A stretch of DNA of 64,000 nt from Dermanyssus gallinae. Taxonomy: Eukaryota > Arthropoda > Arachnida > Mesostigmata > Dermanyssidae. Position 1 is the first letter of the stretch, and each line of letters opens with the position of its first letter. The notes below the pieces were generated by a model. That model was not told where the DNA came from and did no database searches. It saw only the letters and a list, made by a program, of their open reading frames with translations. The translations under genes were made by a program, and so were the position numbers. The stretch is taken from assembly GCA_003439945.1 (NCBI GenBank), contig QVRM01001379.1:62001-126000 (forward strand), in the 5' to 3' direction. Shown one piece after another: positions 1 through 12,000 of the stretch.

Positions 1-144
1 CTATTTGCTAAGTTCGAGACCCGCACTGCTCGATATTGAAAGTAGGACGTTTCGCATTCCTCACTATGCAGCAATAGTAGCTGCATTTAAACCTTTTTTT
101 TTTTACAAAAAAGTGTGACCTTGGCACGCTTGACTTTAATAGGC
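1..144. other. Left flank of the duplication
   Basis: I recognise no gene here. The sequence does not match the DNA that precedes the homologous block at 58186, so the left homology border of the duplication falls near 145. A short T run and an A run are present, but nothing shows that they are a retroelement tail. Confidence 0.5.
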
Positions 145-1536
145 ATTTCGAAGAACTGCGAGCTCAGGCAGATGCAGCAATTATACTACTAAAAGATTGT
201 CGAGACGTCGATCTCATGGCAGCACTTGAAATTAAGTGACCTTAACGGCTTAGAGCCAGTGAAAGAGTGCTTAAGAGCTACAAAGCATTTAGAGAAAACC
301 GGGATATAAACTTTGCGATGCACAATTTTATATCCTTCTCTCTGTAAGGTCCAAAGCACCGGGGCTTTTTCCGGCCGTTTGTTGGATGTACCGGTTTTCC
401 ACCTATCTCCTCTGGCAGGCAGAAACCATGAAATCATGTTGTGGCGTGCAGCAGGGGGATCCTTGCGGTCCAGCACTTTTCTGCATCGGCATCTCCAATC
501 TTCAGGCCAGACTAGAGTCGGAGATGCGGCCATGGTATCTCGACGACGCCACTTTTGCCCGCGACAGCTTGGCGGTCATTGAGGACATCAAAAGACTCAG
601 AGCATTCGACCTTTTCGACGTCCTCAGCGACCTTATATATCGTTTTGATGAGATACTCCGGGGGACCTTACAATCCCGGCTAAACGTTGATTTCAAATAT
701 CTGTCTTGGACTCAAGCAGCGCGTCCTGTTAGTGGTGGGAGCTTAGATGTACGCAGATCGGTCGATATTGCCCTATCCTGCTACCTGCATCCAAATTTAA
801 GAAGCTTGTCATCGCCCCTTGGACTGAAAGTTGAATCGCTGATTCAACGCAGGCAGCACTCGCTAACTTTCGCGACCAGTAAGATTCTGTGCCGGAGTAC
901 ATAACACAAGAATCTCTGGATCGAATCGTGGTATCTCGACTCCAACGCGACCTAGAAAATCAGGTTCTCAACAGCTCAGGGAGGACCCGTTTAGAAGCGT
1001 GCTTTGAACAAACAAGTGCCAAGTGGCTTCAAGCCCTTCCTTTGCCGAAACTGGAAACGAATTTGGACAACAACACACTCCGCATCGTTTCCGGCTTGCG
1101 ACTGGGGAGGTAGTTTGCGCACCCCGTCCATGCAACCTATGCAGAGCACCAGTAAGCGCCACGGGTGAACACGCCTTATCGTGTCGCTATAGCGCTGAAC
1201 GCCACTCACGTCATTTCGCCGTCAACGACGTTATCTTTTGCACTCTTCACTCGGCCCACATTCCGGCAGTAAAAGAGTCTGTCGGCCTCAGTCAGAATAG
1301 CCAGCTGAGGCCAGACGGAAAAACTCTCACCCCCTGGGCTCATGGTCGTCTCCTCCTTTGGGATGTTACAGTGTCGCAATTTATAGTTCAGCCGATCGCC
1401 GTATCAGACCGGAGTCTATAACATTTATTAAGGAACTGGGCCGGAAAGTTATCTCTGCAACTGAGGACCCTCGCGCTAGCGAATACCTGTTGCAGCGCAT
1501 ATCGATCGAAGTTCAGCGCGGCAACGCTGTGCAAGG

Positions 1537-1540
<4 letters not shown>
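145..1540 (+). mobile_element. Degenerate YLDD-type retroelement (RT to C-terminal nuclease-like domain)
   Basis: This is a decayed non-LTR-like element carried in the duplication. A reverse transcriptase piece (about 330-590) shows GVQQGDPCGPALFC and WYLDDAT, so the catalytic YxDD box reads YLDD. An internal deletion then joins the palm to a thumb-like stretch at about 600. Around 889-1110 is NNTLRIVSGLRLG. After a one-base frameshift, about 1105-1380 carries CNLC...HALSC and LRPDGKTLTPW...LLWDVTV, matching the better copy at 37.5-41.4 kb. The last part (1420-1530) has ISIEVQRGNAV. Several stops and frameshifts make it non-functional. It is homologous to 58186-59880 by duplication, not by independent insertion. 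Confidence 0.8.

Positions 1541-1568
<28 letters not shown>
1541..1568. repeat. (TA)n microsatellite
   Basis: This is an uninterrupted TA tract between the YLDD element and the minus-strand element to its right. That neighbour ends (read on the minus strand) with an AATAAA-like signal directly before the tract, so the tract may be its 3' tail. The homologous right duplicate has no TA tract here. Confidence 0.9.
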
Positions 1569-1570
<2 letters not shown>

Positions 1571-2060
1571 ATGTTTATTCACCATTATTGGTAGATTCTC
1601 ACAATATGTACGGGCTATCCCGCTCAAGTACGTCAATTACAGCAGCTGGTAATGAACTGGTGTTCAGTTCTATACATTTCATCACGTGATATCGGTCGAT
1701 GTCAATTTCACCACAATATTTACAAACACATTCGTTGATTTGGAAACATTTTCCCTTTAAGCAGAGGTATTGGTGGTATCCGTGCCAAGTTATTTTGCAG
1801 ATCACTGCTCTGTTCTGTTGCAGATCTTTTTTTCATCGGTTGCTAAGAAAACACCCTCGTGCTTCTTATTCAAGTGAAATTGAAGGTGTTGTCTCGATTT
1901 TTCCATAATAACTAAGTCGTCTGCATAAAACACGTGGTGAGCTTTTACTTTTCGGAGGCACTTTCCAAGGCCAGCTGCGTAAAGTATGAAGAAAAATGGG
2001 CTAGCTGTATCACCCTGTGGCACGCCAATTGTAAATATATATATATAGGGGCCACACATT
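1569..2060 (-). mobile_element. Non-LTR retroelement fragment: RT palm joined to Cys/His tail
   Basis: Read on the minus strand, the 5' part (about 2040-1850) encodes GVPQGDTASPFFFILYAAGL and FYADDLVIMEKS, which are RT blocks with an intact YADD. It then jumps by internal deletion to the C-terminal end (about 1805-1600), which encodes CVCKYCG, a short spacer, then RYHVMKC: a Cys/His cluster like those of the elements at 8.9-13.2, 25.2-27.8 and 61.3-62.6 kb. Frameshifts separate the pieces. It sits inside the left duplicate only. A small TA tract lies at 2033-2046. Confidence 0.75.
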
Positions 2061-2489
2061 TTTTTCCGGTATTGTCCGTAAAGAATCATTATAAAATTCG
2101 AAAAAAAAATTGTAGACCCTTTTTTTCAGAGAAGTGAAGACGAATCGATCAACCTGCAACATTTACCGTACATAGAAAATGGCTTATCCTCACTATATAC
2201 AAGCAGTAACGAATTGTTAAATAATAACTGTTAAATATTGTTTGTTTAATGTTTTGGACACTTCGGTATCGCTGTAGATCAAAACAAGGCTTAACGGACT
2301 TCAGTGAACACTCGCCCTATATTGATTTACCAGAAATGCATAGCTTGAAACGGTGATGGCACCGGTAATCATTTAACAGAAAAAAGCATACAACATATAG
2401 AACTAGCTTATAATGCGTCAATTTTCCATGGCAGTTTTCACAACTCTCTTTAAATATAAGCATGGCTGAATCTAAGGTATATTATTGAT
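2061..2489. other. Non-coding part of the left duplicate
   Basis: I see no gene here. Bases 2130-2400 align with 59930-60230, for example the shared cacttcggtatcgctgt and cttaacggacttcagt, so this is ordinary duplicated intergenic sequence. Confidence 0.6.
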
Positions 2490-2720
2490 ACTTATTCATT
2501 ATTATTGGTAGATCCTCACAATAAATACGGGTTACACCGTCAGGCACGTCAATTACAAAAGCTGTTAACAAGCTGGTGTTTAATTCTAAACATCGCATTA
2601 CCTGGTATCGATTTCGCCACAGTTTTTACAAACACTGGTTAATTTTGAAACATTTTCCCTTCAGACAGAGGTACTGATAGACTCCGTGACAGGTTATTTT
2701 GCAGATTAAGTGGGTAACAT
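2490..2720 (-). mobile_element. Second 3' end of the retroelement seen at 1569-2060
   Basis: The sequence is a diverged direct repeat of 1569-1800. On the minus strand both encode KGKCF followed by a degraded Cys/His cluster and end in GAATAAR plus an AT-rich tail. It carries stops and lacks any RT, so it is a 3' terminal fragment of the same family. Confidence 0.7.
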
Positions 2721-2815
2721 TTTGAATCATAGAGTTCTAGAATCGCCTTTCTCTGTGCTGTTTGTATGCATCAAGTGTGTTGTGGTCGAACTGGTAATTT
2801 GCGGTGTTTAAAGTC

Positions 2816-3070
2816 TCCTATTAACGTGGGCTCGATACACAAATGCAACATTAACGTAAATGAGGTGGTTTTTGATAAACCAACAGCGGAGATCGATTAC
2901 CTAAAGAAGAAGTGCGGCAATTGAGATGTTCCAAACGGGCGCACTCCCTGCCGCAGACCTGGTCCTCATACCAAACGGCCCAGGATCCTACCGCCCAATC
3001 AGCTTACTATACCGCTGAGAGCAAACGGGCATGTTGCCACAAGAACTGTTGGGGGAAATTTAGATGTTCC
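2816..3070 (+). mobile_element. Retroelement scraps including an R1-type RT start
   Basis: Bases 2816-2925 match 60225-60320 in the right duplicate (shared gtttttgataaaccaac-like core). Next, about 2945-3025 encodes DLVLIPNGPGSYRPISLLYR, a good match to RT block 1 of R1-clade elements (LIPK....YRPISLL). It stops at once, so only a remnant is left. Confidence 0.55.
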
Positions 3071-4168
3071 TATATGTGCGGTCCTCTGTGCATTAAAGAT
3101 CTGTGTCATGGCGATTCCCAATCCGTTGGGGCAAATTACAGCCCCGTTGTATTATGCGCACGTAAATACCTATCTCTATTTATAAAGTGTGGACTGGGGT
3201 GGGATTTGTAAACGTGTCATCCTGACACTTCAGACACTGCAAAACAGGGTCATTCGCCCTATTTTCTGCGACCTATAGAATCAGACGGCTCTCTATTAGA
3301 AGAGCACGGTTGTTTTAACGTGAAGGAGCGAAACAGATGGCCTTTTCTATACCACATATTTTGCTGCTCCATACGCTATGCAAATAGGCGACTTTACCTC
3401 GCCATCACTGCTCTGCCAATACGCTTTCTTGAAATGGACGACGTCATTACTAATTTACCGTTAGGTAAAGAATTTTCCCGCCACTGCGGCCATTCCCAAT
3501 TATTCTGCCTTCAATAGAAGCATTCGAAAATATGTGTTTTTTTTCATAGTTTTGTTTTCACAGGCGTCCCCTCCTGGTAATAGTTTAATTTACTTTTTAT
3601 AAAAAAATCACTGCACTACCTTACAATTTTTGTATATTTATTTTCATTACTACATTATCATTATCTTCAGAATTATTGTTATCTGTTTATGTGTACCAGT
3701 ATACACTTTATTTTAATATTTTTATTTATTTAATATAATTTTGTTTAATATTTAATTACATATATATTTTACTGTTTTGGCTCTTATTGACTACTAGTCT
3801 TTTGGATATAGCCACTAAACGATCTCTGATCTAGCCCCTAAGCAATGATGGAAATTTATGTATATTTGAGTATATTACATGTTTTAATGAGTACAGCTAT
3901 ATGCTTCACTCACTTAGTCAGCCTCTTGTTTAAACAACACAGTCTACCGTGCAAAATCGCCTACAGAACGTGTCTAGCAAATTATCACACGAATTTAAAA
4001 CTAAACGTTACGTTTTCAAGGTTGTTACTACGTACTAACACCCATGATAGTGTGATTCTAAAGAAGAAACATACATCAAATTATCATCAAGGAAAGTAAT
4101 GCGTACGTTATTCTGCATGCATTTGTATTATATTAAACTAATTTTTAAATTACCGTAGGAGAACTAAC
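3071..4168. other. AT-rich intergenic or intronic DNA
   Basis: No gene is recognised. From about 3700 the sequence is homologous to 62755-63184 and forms the proximal intron 1 of the left CD36 copy. The open frames at 3320-3517 and 3845-4099 show no family signature. Confidence 0.5.
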
Positions 4169-4491
4169 CTGAATACATACGGTCCGAGTTCCTGTACGAT
4201 AGGTATGTGTTGATTGCTTACGAGTTCTTCTAGATTAGTGAGGTTAAATATGTAGAGTGATTGGTAGGAATATATTGGAAAATTGAACGAGATCCTGTAT
4301 ACCAGAGAATTCTCCACAAGAGGTTCAGTAATCCGTTCTCGCTGTATCTCTCTTAACGTCCAAAATAATATACCAAAGTCTATTACCAGCAAAATGATAG
4401 ACGCAACTGCAATTTCGAAAAACACATGAAACAGATATATCCGACTGAGTAACGTATTTAATAAGCTATTCGTTGCATTAACAATACACAT
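4169..4491 (-). CDS. CD36/SCARB-type scavenger receptor, exon 1 (left copy)
   Basis: CD36-family proteins are two-pass membrane glycoproteins that bind lipids, lipoproteins or pheromones. Translation from the ATG at 4491 gives about 107 codons: a short cytoplasmic start, one hydrophobic span (about residues 22-44), then ectodomain with SLYIFNLTNLEEL and ELGPYVFR. The pattern FNLTN...GPYVF is diagnostic of the N-terminal ectodomain in this family. The exon ends at a good donor (CAG|gttagt) in phase 2, exactly as in the right copy at 63185. The context before the ATG (aaaATG) is favourable. The remaining exons of this copy would lie to the left of the window. Compared with the right copy the frame is intact, so this is the more likely functional gene. 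Confidence 0.8.
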
Positions 4492-4877
4492 TTTACTTAT
4501 TATAATTCGGGAGTATCTAAGACAGCCGTGTGCTTATTTCGTATACGACGGTCTTTTAAATTGACTAAAAGATCAAAGCCGCACCAACAGAGGCAGACGA
4601 GGTAGTGCAGTTCTAACTTTTGGTTAACGGTTATGAACAAATAGGATAAAGCACAGTGCTAACTTACTTCCACTTTCAGAGACAACTGCTAGAATAGGCC
4701 ATTTGACTGGCATCCTTAGCGCATAGTCGGACTAGCACACGCCTTTAAACGTCTGTGCTGCGTTGGCAATCCCTGCTTGGAGTATATTGTCATCATATTT
4801 TCGGGCTGGCTCTCAGCCAACATTTACCGTCCACCATATTTGCTTTCGCATCACTTCGTAAGACGGACCCCATAAAT
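4492..4877 (-). promoter_or_regulatory. Upstream flank conserved between the two CD36 exon-1 copies
   Basis: This stretch lies 5' of exon 1 and aligns with about 63507-63880, including long identical runs such as ggagtatattgtcatcat. It probably contains the 5' UTR and promoter, but I see no convincing TATA box or initiator. Conservation may simply reflect the duplication. Confidence 0.3.
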
Positions 4878-4972
4878 ACAAATGCGCAACGGTGGAGATC
4901 GAATCCGTGCACCTATGTGTATTTTCCGCTCGCAAGGCTTACGCGAATGCACCACGCCACCGAGTGCAACAA
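4878..4972 (-). repeat. tRNA-like sequence, probable SINE head
   Basis: On the minus strand the sequence resembles a tRNA gene with split pol III boxes: an A-box-like ggtggcgtggtgcattcg and a B-box-like ggattcgatctcc at 4894-4906. No clean cloverleaf forms, so a tRNA-derived SINE is more likely than a tRNA gene. The right duplicate has lost most of it (about 63895-63935). Confidence 0.45.
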
Positions 4973-5040
4973 TTTTTAGGGCTAACAGTGGCTCTTATGC
5001 TAACGTAGAGTATACTTGTAAGATTGCGACACCGCGGATC

Positions 5041-7265
5041 CACTTCGTCTGTTAATGTTGGGCGCTCATTCCAGAAACTCCGATTGACCCGCAGAATTTC
5101 CATTAAAAAATTTCTATTGGTTACGCTGGAAGCCTTAGTGGGCCAAACTCGGAAATCACCTGATGCATTTGTATTAGACAACAAACTCCAAGGACCAGGC
5201 AGAACTCGACTATCGGCTGAACGGCCCGCTTACTGAATTCGGAAGAATTTTCGATCTATAAGACCAATCACTGCCATTGACACTGCTAAACTTCAGCGCA
5301 GACACATTTTGTCCTTGTCATTGAACTCCAAAAACCATAATTAAACAGCCACAGTAAAGTGGGCGTCTGTATTTGAACAAACTTCCAACCGACGCAGCTC
5401 TACAAAGATTTCTTGTTAAACGACTCTGAACTTGGCTCGCAACTCACTCAAGATGATAATGCATATGCTCACACAAAAGCCAAAACGGAATCACTCACAA
5501 CAATTGGGACGAGATCCCTTCAGTGCGAATCGAAAACGCACCGTTTTAAGACACTGTAAACAAACTTGTGATGAGTGGCTACAAATTGAAGGATGTAACG
5601 ACCCCAATAGTGGATGATAAATGTATCTTAAAGCAATCGAGCGACGATACCAAACGAGTGTTCAAGTGGCAGCTTGGGCCATAAGTATTTCGCGCACGAT
5701 GGCCTCATAGGCTGAGCCAAGCCTTAAAGTACGAAGTGTCATCCCGTACAGTTCATCTAATAAGTGCGCCGAGGAAAAGTATTTTTGGCTAAGTTTTAAG
5801 CCCGTAGGGGACGGAGGATAGTCTAGAATTAAAACAACCTCCTTAATTTTTTTTTTCATTCTAGAATTATTAGAAATAATGTACTGGTGCAGAACTAGGC
5901 TAATGGTGTACGTTTATTTTCAAACTGCACTACGTCACAACTTATGCCCTTCAAATCAATGAATGTGTATCGTTATGTTGTAGCAATCATTGACGCTTCG
6001 TTATAACGAAAAGTTAACTTACCGATCATAACAGTTTGCATCAAATGTAGGCGCATAGTTGCGGCCGAACTGCAGCTGCCAAGAACATATGGATGCTCTC
6101 AATAGCTGCGAATACAGTCGTATCGCCTGGTAGCAGACGACCTACTTACAACCTAATAGCCAATGTCTCGATCAGAATCGCATGTCGCTAAAATTAAAAA
6201 TGATCTTTACTTCATCTACCGACCTTATGTTAATTAAATACAAAGTGTCCTTATCATTTATAATGTAAAGCGTATGACATATATGTACTATGTTGTGTGT
6301 ATGTACAGTTGTAGCCTGTTCTGTCACAACTGAAGATGGTACTTACGTTAGTACCGAGCAATTGAGTCTATCTACCACTGCTAATTTCTAGCGCGTATAG
6401 CTACGAGTTTACGATACGCGTATACTAGGTGACCTGTAGCGTGTTGATAACGAAGAGCCAGTGAGCCATAAATACTCAAAACATGCAAGATTCCAAAGGC
6501 ACTTTGCTAGAATTGTAACTGCAAATATCAAACACAAATTTTTCTATGTACCACATGCGTCATAATGTAAATGCACTTTAAATCTACACGAAATATTTTC
6601 TAGCCTAAGTTTGCAAACCTGAAACAGAACATACGCAGTGTTGCTGGATAAAAAGTATCTGTTATGTATTTCATCAAGAATCTACGAATCGAACAAAACT
6701 AAAGAAATTCGCCAAAAATATTTTCAATGTGAGTAGAGCCAATATACAATCAATCAACGCAGCAAAACGTTAATAAACTAATAAGCATGCACCGTTGAAC
6801 GTTGATCAGCTCACGCCAGTGTAAGGACCAGATAAGCACTACAATATGTATTATGTAATGTATTATTACACTTGCTATTGAAAAAAGTACACGATAGTAT
6901 TTTCTATTAGGGAAAGGTTACGCTATCACATTTTAGGCAATCGCAGAGCTTTAATAAACCGGGCAAGTTGTTGACGGAAGTAAGCAGCAAACAATGAAAT
7001 GCAAACGGAACCGTGCCGCAATATCAAGTCGCTAGCTATAAAAGACGACACAGGGTCAACGTTCCTCCTCGCTAGTGGCCAGATTTAGATTCGGTAGATT
7101 CCATGCTCCCCCTTAAATTGAAATCTGCTTTCAAAGAGAAGCGTTTTAACGACGTGGAACTTACTTAAGCAAATGTTGATAATAACCCAAAAACAACTTT
7201 TCCAAAAGTTTACGCAGTTCCTAAGACAGGTTTCTGTACAGGGTTTCTAAACAATAAATTCAAGT
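5041..7265. other. No recognised gene
   Basis: AT-rich DNA with short ORFs only (for example 5662-5859 on the minus strand, 65 codons, no recognisable family). No RT motif, tandem repeat or RNA gene was seen. Confidence 0.5.
7030..7075 (+). promoter_or_regulatory. Isolated TATA-type core promoter candidate
   Basis: A GC-richer patch contains tataaaag near 7037, followed about 25-30 bases later by a cgctagt start-site-like sequence. No gene follows on the plus strand, so this could be a relic (for instance from a retroelement) or chance. Confidence 0.15.
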
Positions 7266-7277
7266 TTGACGCTGTAC

Positions 7278-8454
7278 TTTTTTTTAAGGGCTGGGAAATG
7301 CATTTACGCACACCCGCTGATATAATGACGAGTAGTGTGGGGCTAGACGCTCGGAGAGGGAATACGCGACTCACTCTAATCCGAGCGCACTACCCACTAA
7401 AAACCACCCCCCCGGAACCCCCTCCTGGTTCGGAATTGTGAACGATTACCTCGAGACCAGGAGGGAGGAGCCTCACGCTTCAACCCGTTCCTTAGTCTGT
7501 AGGTGCATGCCGAGCAGGCAAGTCCTGCTGGGTTAAATCAGGGGGGCTCCGGGCGACGAATCGCGCCCGGCGATTATTCTCCAGCCGAATCTTTTCGCGC
7601 ATGAGCCCGTCCAGGTATTTTAGGCCAGCACCCCAATTAGTCGTTGAGTCAACAATGTGCGTGACGATCACTTGCGCGGTAGATGCCCGTAGGGTAAACG
7701 GTGAGCTATCGCGGAACGCAGACAACGCCGTACATGCCTCAATTGTATGCGCGGCATCATCGGGCACTCCGGCGTCGCAGAGAACGCATATGTCCGTCGC
7801 GGCTTTTCCGATCTTCATCATGTACGCCTGGAACTGGCCATGTCCGCTCAGCGCCTGGGCGGCGTAATATGTCATTGGTCCCTGTGCCGTATACCACTTG
7901 CGCAAGTCCGTGATGAGGACGCGTGTCTACGTGCATCTCGTGTCTCCGGCAGGCGGGTGGGTCCACATCTCCGCCCAAGCGGCGAGTGTGGCCTCTCGAG
8001 CCTCGGTCCATGATATCTCTCCGTTTAATCTCCGCCTACTCCTCTCCTCCGCCAGCATGTCCCATGGAAGCAGGCATGCGAGAACAAGCAGGACGTCCGT
8101 GGAGACCGTCCGGTACGCCCGGCTAACCCGAATTGCCACACCCCGTTGGGAGCGGCGCAGAGCCTAGCGGGCCGTAACCGTCCTGAGTGCTAAGTCCGCC
8201 CGCACTGGCGCGGCATAGAGCGCGACCGCTTCTGCAACAGCAGCTAGTAGACGCCGTTTGGGATCGGACGCGCCTCTCTCCCGGGGTAGTATTCGGGCCA
8301 GGTTGGCCGATACTCTTGCCACCTTTTGCGTAACCTGCCTAATGTGTGGCAGGCCAGTTAGACCTGTGTCCAAGGTCACCCCTAGGTACCTGGCGTGGCG
8401 GGACGGCGTGAGAGCGTGCCCGTTGACGCTGTACCTGCTGCTGTGCTTTGACAA
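7278..8454 (-). mobile_element. R1-clade retrotransposon, 3' portion
   Basis: This is a 5'-truncated R1-like copy. On the minus strand the piece starts with ARYLGVTLDTGLTG (8454-8164), continues through the thumb (RAYRTVSTDVLLVLACLLPW, about 8139-8050) and ends with the C-terminal part (7905-7492), which contains TYYAAQALSGHGQFQAYM and CVLCDAGVPDDAAHTIEAC, a degenerate form of the R1 LTGHG...C..C...H....C region. The 3' UTR carries the motif TTTTTAGTGGGT shared with other R1 copies here and ends in an A run at 7278-7285. Frameshifts show it is dead. A 12-base match (7266-7277 and 8423-8434) may be its target-site duplication, in which case the true 5' edge is 8422. Confidence 0.8.
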
Positions 8455-8868
8455 CCAACCCCTTTAACTGTTAGAGAATATACAGTCAATTATTATTAAA
8501 AAAATCTTGTTCTCTCTGAATAGATCGTTGATTTATCGCCTTTGGACTCTTTACCTCTGTTCAAGTCGGAAGTTCTCGTCAACAAACCTACGGTCACTCA
8601 GGCCTTGAAGGAAGATATAAGATGCTTTTTCACTTATATCCATCTGCAGATGTGCCAATTCGTAACTAAACATTTTAATAAAAAAACGCGAATGACCCGG
8701 AAAAGCTCAGATGGGCATTTCCAGATGTATTGTTCTATAGATAATTCCCACATGATATTAACTCAACAACAAACATGTTTTTTAGATTAATTTGAAATTT
8801 AAATCTAACGGTTCTCTTGGGATATTCTGCGTGCTAAAACTTACTTAGCAGCAGTGGTACAGTCCCTA
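8455..8868. other. Spacer between retroelements
   Basis: No gene is recognised. The 82-codon open frame at 8542-8790 shows no family signature. Confidence 0.4.
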
Positions 8869-9044
8869 ATCATAAATATTGAGTAGTCAGATTTATTATC
8901 ACACATGTTGTGTAGAAAAAGTACAGTTAAAATATATGCATATGTATACATACACACATTTGGACTTATAAAATAATAGATATATAAAAGCTATATATGA
9001 AGCTACGACGCGAGGTTGGTCGTCTAGACTAGCTAGAGACGGGA

Positions 9045-12000
9045 CTAGGGTGCAGGAGGCAGCATGGTATCTACCGCAAGGTAGTTTACAACGTTGACAC
9101 ACACAAGAGTCCGAGGGATCATGGAACCCGGATGTCGCGCACACAGCACGTGGTGGAAGCCATGCACGGCGAACCTAGTCACCACATGGCGGTTAGATCG
9201 GCTCGGCCCTCTCCATGCCTGGTTTTGCATCGCTCCTGTGCTAAAGAAATCCGCATCAATTTCCGCAAACTTGCACTCCCACGTTTTGAGGACGTTGACG
9301 TAGTTAGAAGATGAGGGCAAGTCGAAACGTCGTCTTAGCTCCTCGACGAATAGGGGGGGTGTCCGTGAGAAGATAGACAAGCCGATTTCGGGCTGAACGA
9401 TGGAGGCCCAGGACTCGCTTGAGGTAAGCTGCCTTCAGACTATTTAGATGCTCAAGGCTGGCTGGGGTGAGATCGTTCCATATTATTTCGATGCCATAGG
9501 CGGCCATTGGAGCAATCATTAGATCGAACAGTCTCAGTGCCGTTGGGATGGACAGCAGCTGCGGCTTTCTAATTGTAGTCATTGCTACTAGCGCCTTTCT
9601 GCATCTTTCCTTGATATGCTGCAGGAAACATCGGCCGTTCGACGTTAGAAGCAGTCCCAAGTAGGGAAACTTACTAACATAGGGAAGGTCAAAACCGGCC
9701 AAACGAAGTGCATCGTTAGCAGCTAAACGCCCGCCTCTTCTAAACTTCATGGCCACTGTCTTCGTCAGATTTACAGTTAGTCTAAGCTCAGATGTGGCCG
9801 CGTGAAGTCTGGCTAGGGCCTGTTGAACCTGAAAGCGACTCTTCCCATAGATGATGAGATCATCTGCGTACAAGATCACCTCTACCAGATTTCTCAGACC
9901 CAGAATTTTCGCGGGTAGGTCCTTTATAAGAACTGAGAAAAGTAACGGACTCAAGTTGTCGCCCTGCGCCACGCCCGTAGTCTGGAGAAATTGGGGCAAT
10001 TTGGACACACCGTCATCTATTCTGATTTTGTTGCCTTGCAGGATGGCCATCAACAGGTTGAGAAGGGCAGGAGGGACGTCAACTTCGGCCAGAATTCGCA
10101 GAATAATGTCTCTGGGCGCCGAGTCGAAGGCGGCTTTAAAATCGACGAATACGGCGTACAGGGGTTGGGATCTTGCTTGAGTCTCCCTGATAGCCCGCAG
10201 CAGATTGGCGCATGCCGTAATCGTAGAACGATTCTGTCGGAAACCGTGCTGTTCAGTAGGAATAGCATCAGTCATCTCTAGAAACCGATTTAGTCTTCTG
10301 GTGAGCAGCGACGAGAGCAACTTGTAACATGTGCTCTTTTTCGCTATACCGCCCCAGGAGGTCAGCTGGGTTGGGTCACCTTTACCTTTAGGGATGACGA
10401 GCAGTGTAGCATCGAGCCATTAAGACGGGATAATGCCAGCACGGAGGCATTCGTTAAACACTGCCGTCCAGCATGGAGCCAAAATAGATGCGTTCTTTAG
10501 ATGCTCGTTCCTCACTTGATCAGGGCCCGCTGCTTTGTTGTTCTTTAAACCCTGAAGAGCGAGAATCACGTCTTCCACCGTAAAGGCGGTCTCTAGACGC
10601 TGTCTTTCGCTGAGAGTGACCTCATCCCAGGCCGCGTCGATCAACCAGGGTTCTCTGGGTATAGAGTCGCTGGCCCTAAACATTCCTGCGAAGTGATTGA
10701 TTAATTGTGAGGAGTTAAGCGGGCAGGGGGTGAGGCCACTACGAGTGAGCCACTTATGAGGTAGGTGCTTTGCCTCTCGGAGGAGAGAAGTTTCAGATTT
10801 CTCGAGGTACTTTAATCGTTGAGTGACGTAAGTTTTTCTACATATGGTCTTGAGATAGGCAGCCCGGTGTCATACAGGGGTAAGCACTCGCCAGGTGCCT
10901 TGCTGCATTTTGAGCTCTTTTTGCCAGGACACAGAGTCGATCGTACCACGGACGTGAGTTCGGTCGGCAATGCACTGGGGTGACTGAAGACTTTATAATA
11001 TCTACGAGCTGTTGAGCGTACGTCTCAACATCAAGAGATACTGGTACGGGTAGAACTTCATGAACGCGCCAGGTGGAGCGCATCCCTACTTAGGCTGCGT
11101 GGCAACAGCTTTTCCCTCTTGGTAAACGACACCAGAGAATGTAGTTGAAGGTCTATTGCAACTGGAATGTGCGACCTGATATGGGCACCCTCTCTTAGCT
11201 AGTAATTAGTCCCGACGAATTTCACCTTGTTGACCTTCACGTTTGTTGCAAACACGTCAATTACAAAGCTTCCATTGTGATTGATAAAAGTGGGAACAGT
11301 GGGGGGACTGATGATCCAGCATCCGAAGTCCGATAGCGTTTTTCTAAGGGCTATCGTGCGGCTCGAGGTGGGCCGATCTAAGCGAGCGTTAAAGTCTCCA
11401 CAGACAACGAGCGGAACTGCGGCAGGCACTCCGCGTAAGCCGCTAAGAAGCTTCTCCACCATAGTCAAAGTCGACTCCTTTTCGGGAGGACGAACATATG
11501 CCGCCACGATGCTTATACTCTGGTTATATAGAGCAATGACGTTATCTTCGGCGAGTGCAACATGGAGATCCCCGACTCGATGATTGCAGAAGATTGACAC
11601 TCCACCGCTGGGTCGGCCGGCGCCTGCTCCTTTCTGGGCCAGGGAGTGGATGGGATAGAGGCGAGGCAGAGAAAACGCTTTAGTGGCCCACGTCTCCGTC
11701 AGCACTAAAATATATACGCCCTCAAGAGCTGTCGGTGAGAGGAGTGATAGAGTGTCAGCACCCTCGCAGTTCCATAGAGCAATTCTTAGTGATTCGGTTT
11801 GGGCCGACCTCTGTTTCGTGCATGTCCGCGGCAATTGCGCTGAAATGCAGCGTTGTGGGGCGCGGGGTCCTTGGCCTAGAATGCTTCGAGGGCTTGTGTA
11901 AGAAACGCCTTGAGGGAGGGTGGAGGTGGGGCACGGTAGGTCGCGTTCTTCTCCTTGCGTTTCGCTGGCCTGTTGTTGGGTGGGTTCGGAGCATGGCGTT

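Larger units (their letters stand above)
145..5040. repeat. Segmental duplication, left copy
   Basis: This block matches 58186-64000 in the same order and orientation. Collinear patches are 145-1530 with 58186-59830 (YLDD retroelement), 2130-2400 with 59930-60230, 2816-2925 with 60225-60320, and 3700-5040 with 62755-64000 (CD36 exon 1 and flanks). By eye the match is roughly 75-85 percent with many small indels, so the duplication is old. The offset is about 58.0 kb at the left and 59.0 kb at exon 1; much of the difference is a 1.36-kb retroelement insertion in the right copy. The right copy is cut by the window edge, so the block may extend beyond 5040. Confidence 0.85.

Noticed and set aside
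3845..4099. Plus-strand 84-codon ORF as a gene
   Set aside because: It lies in the intron next to CD36 exon 1, and its counterpart in the right duplicate is not conserved as a frame.
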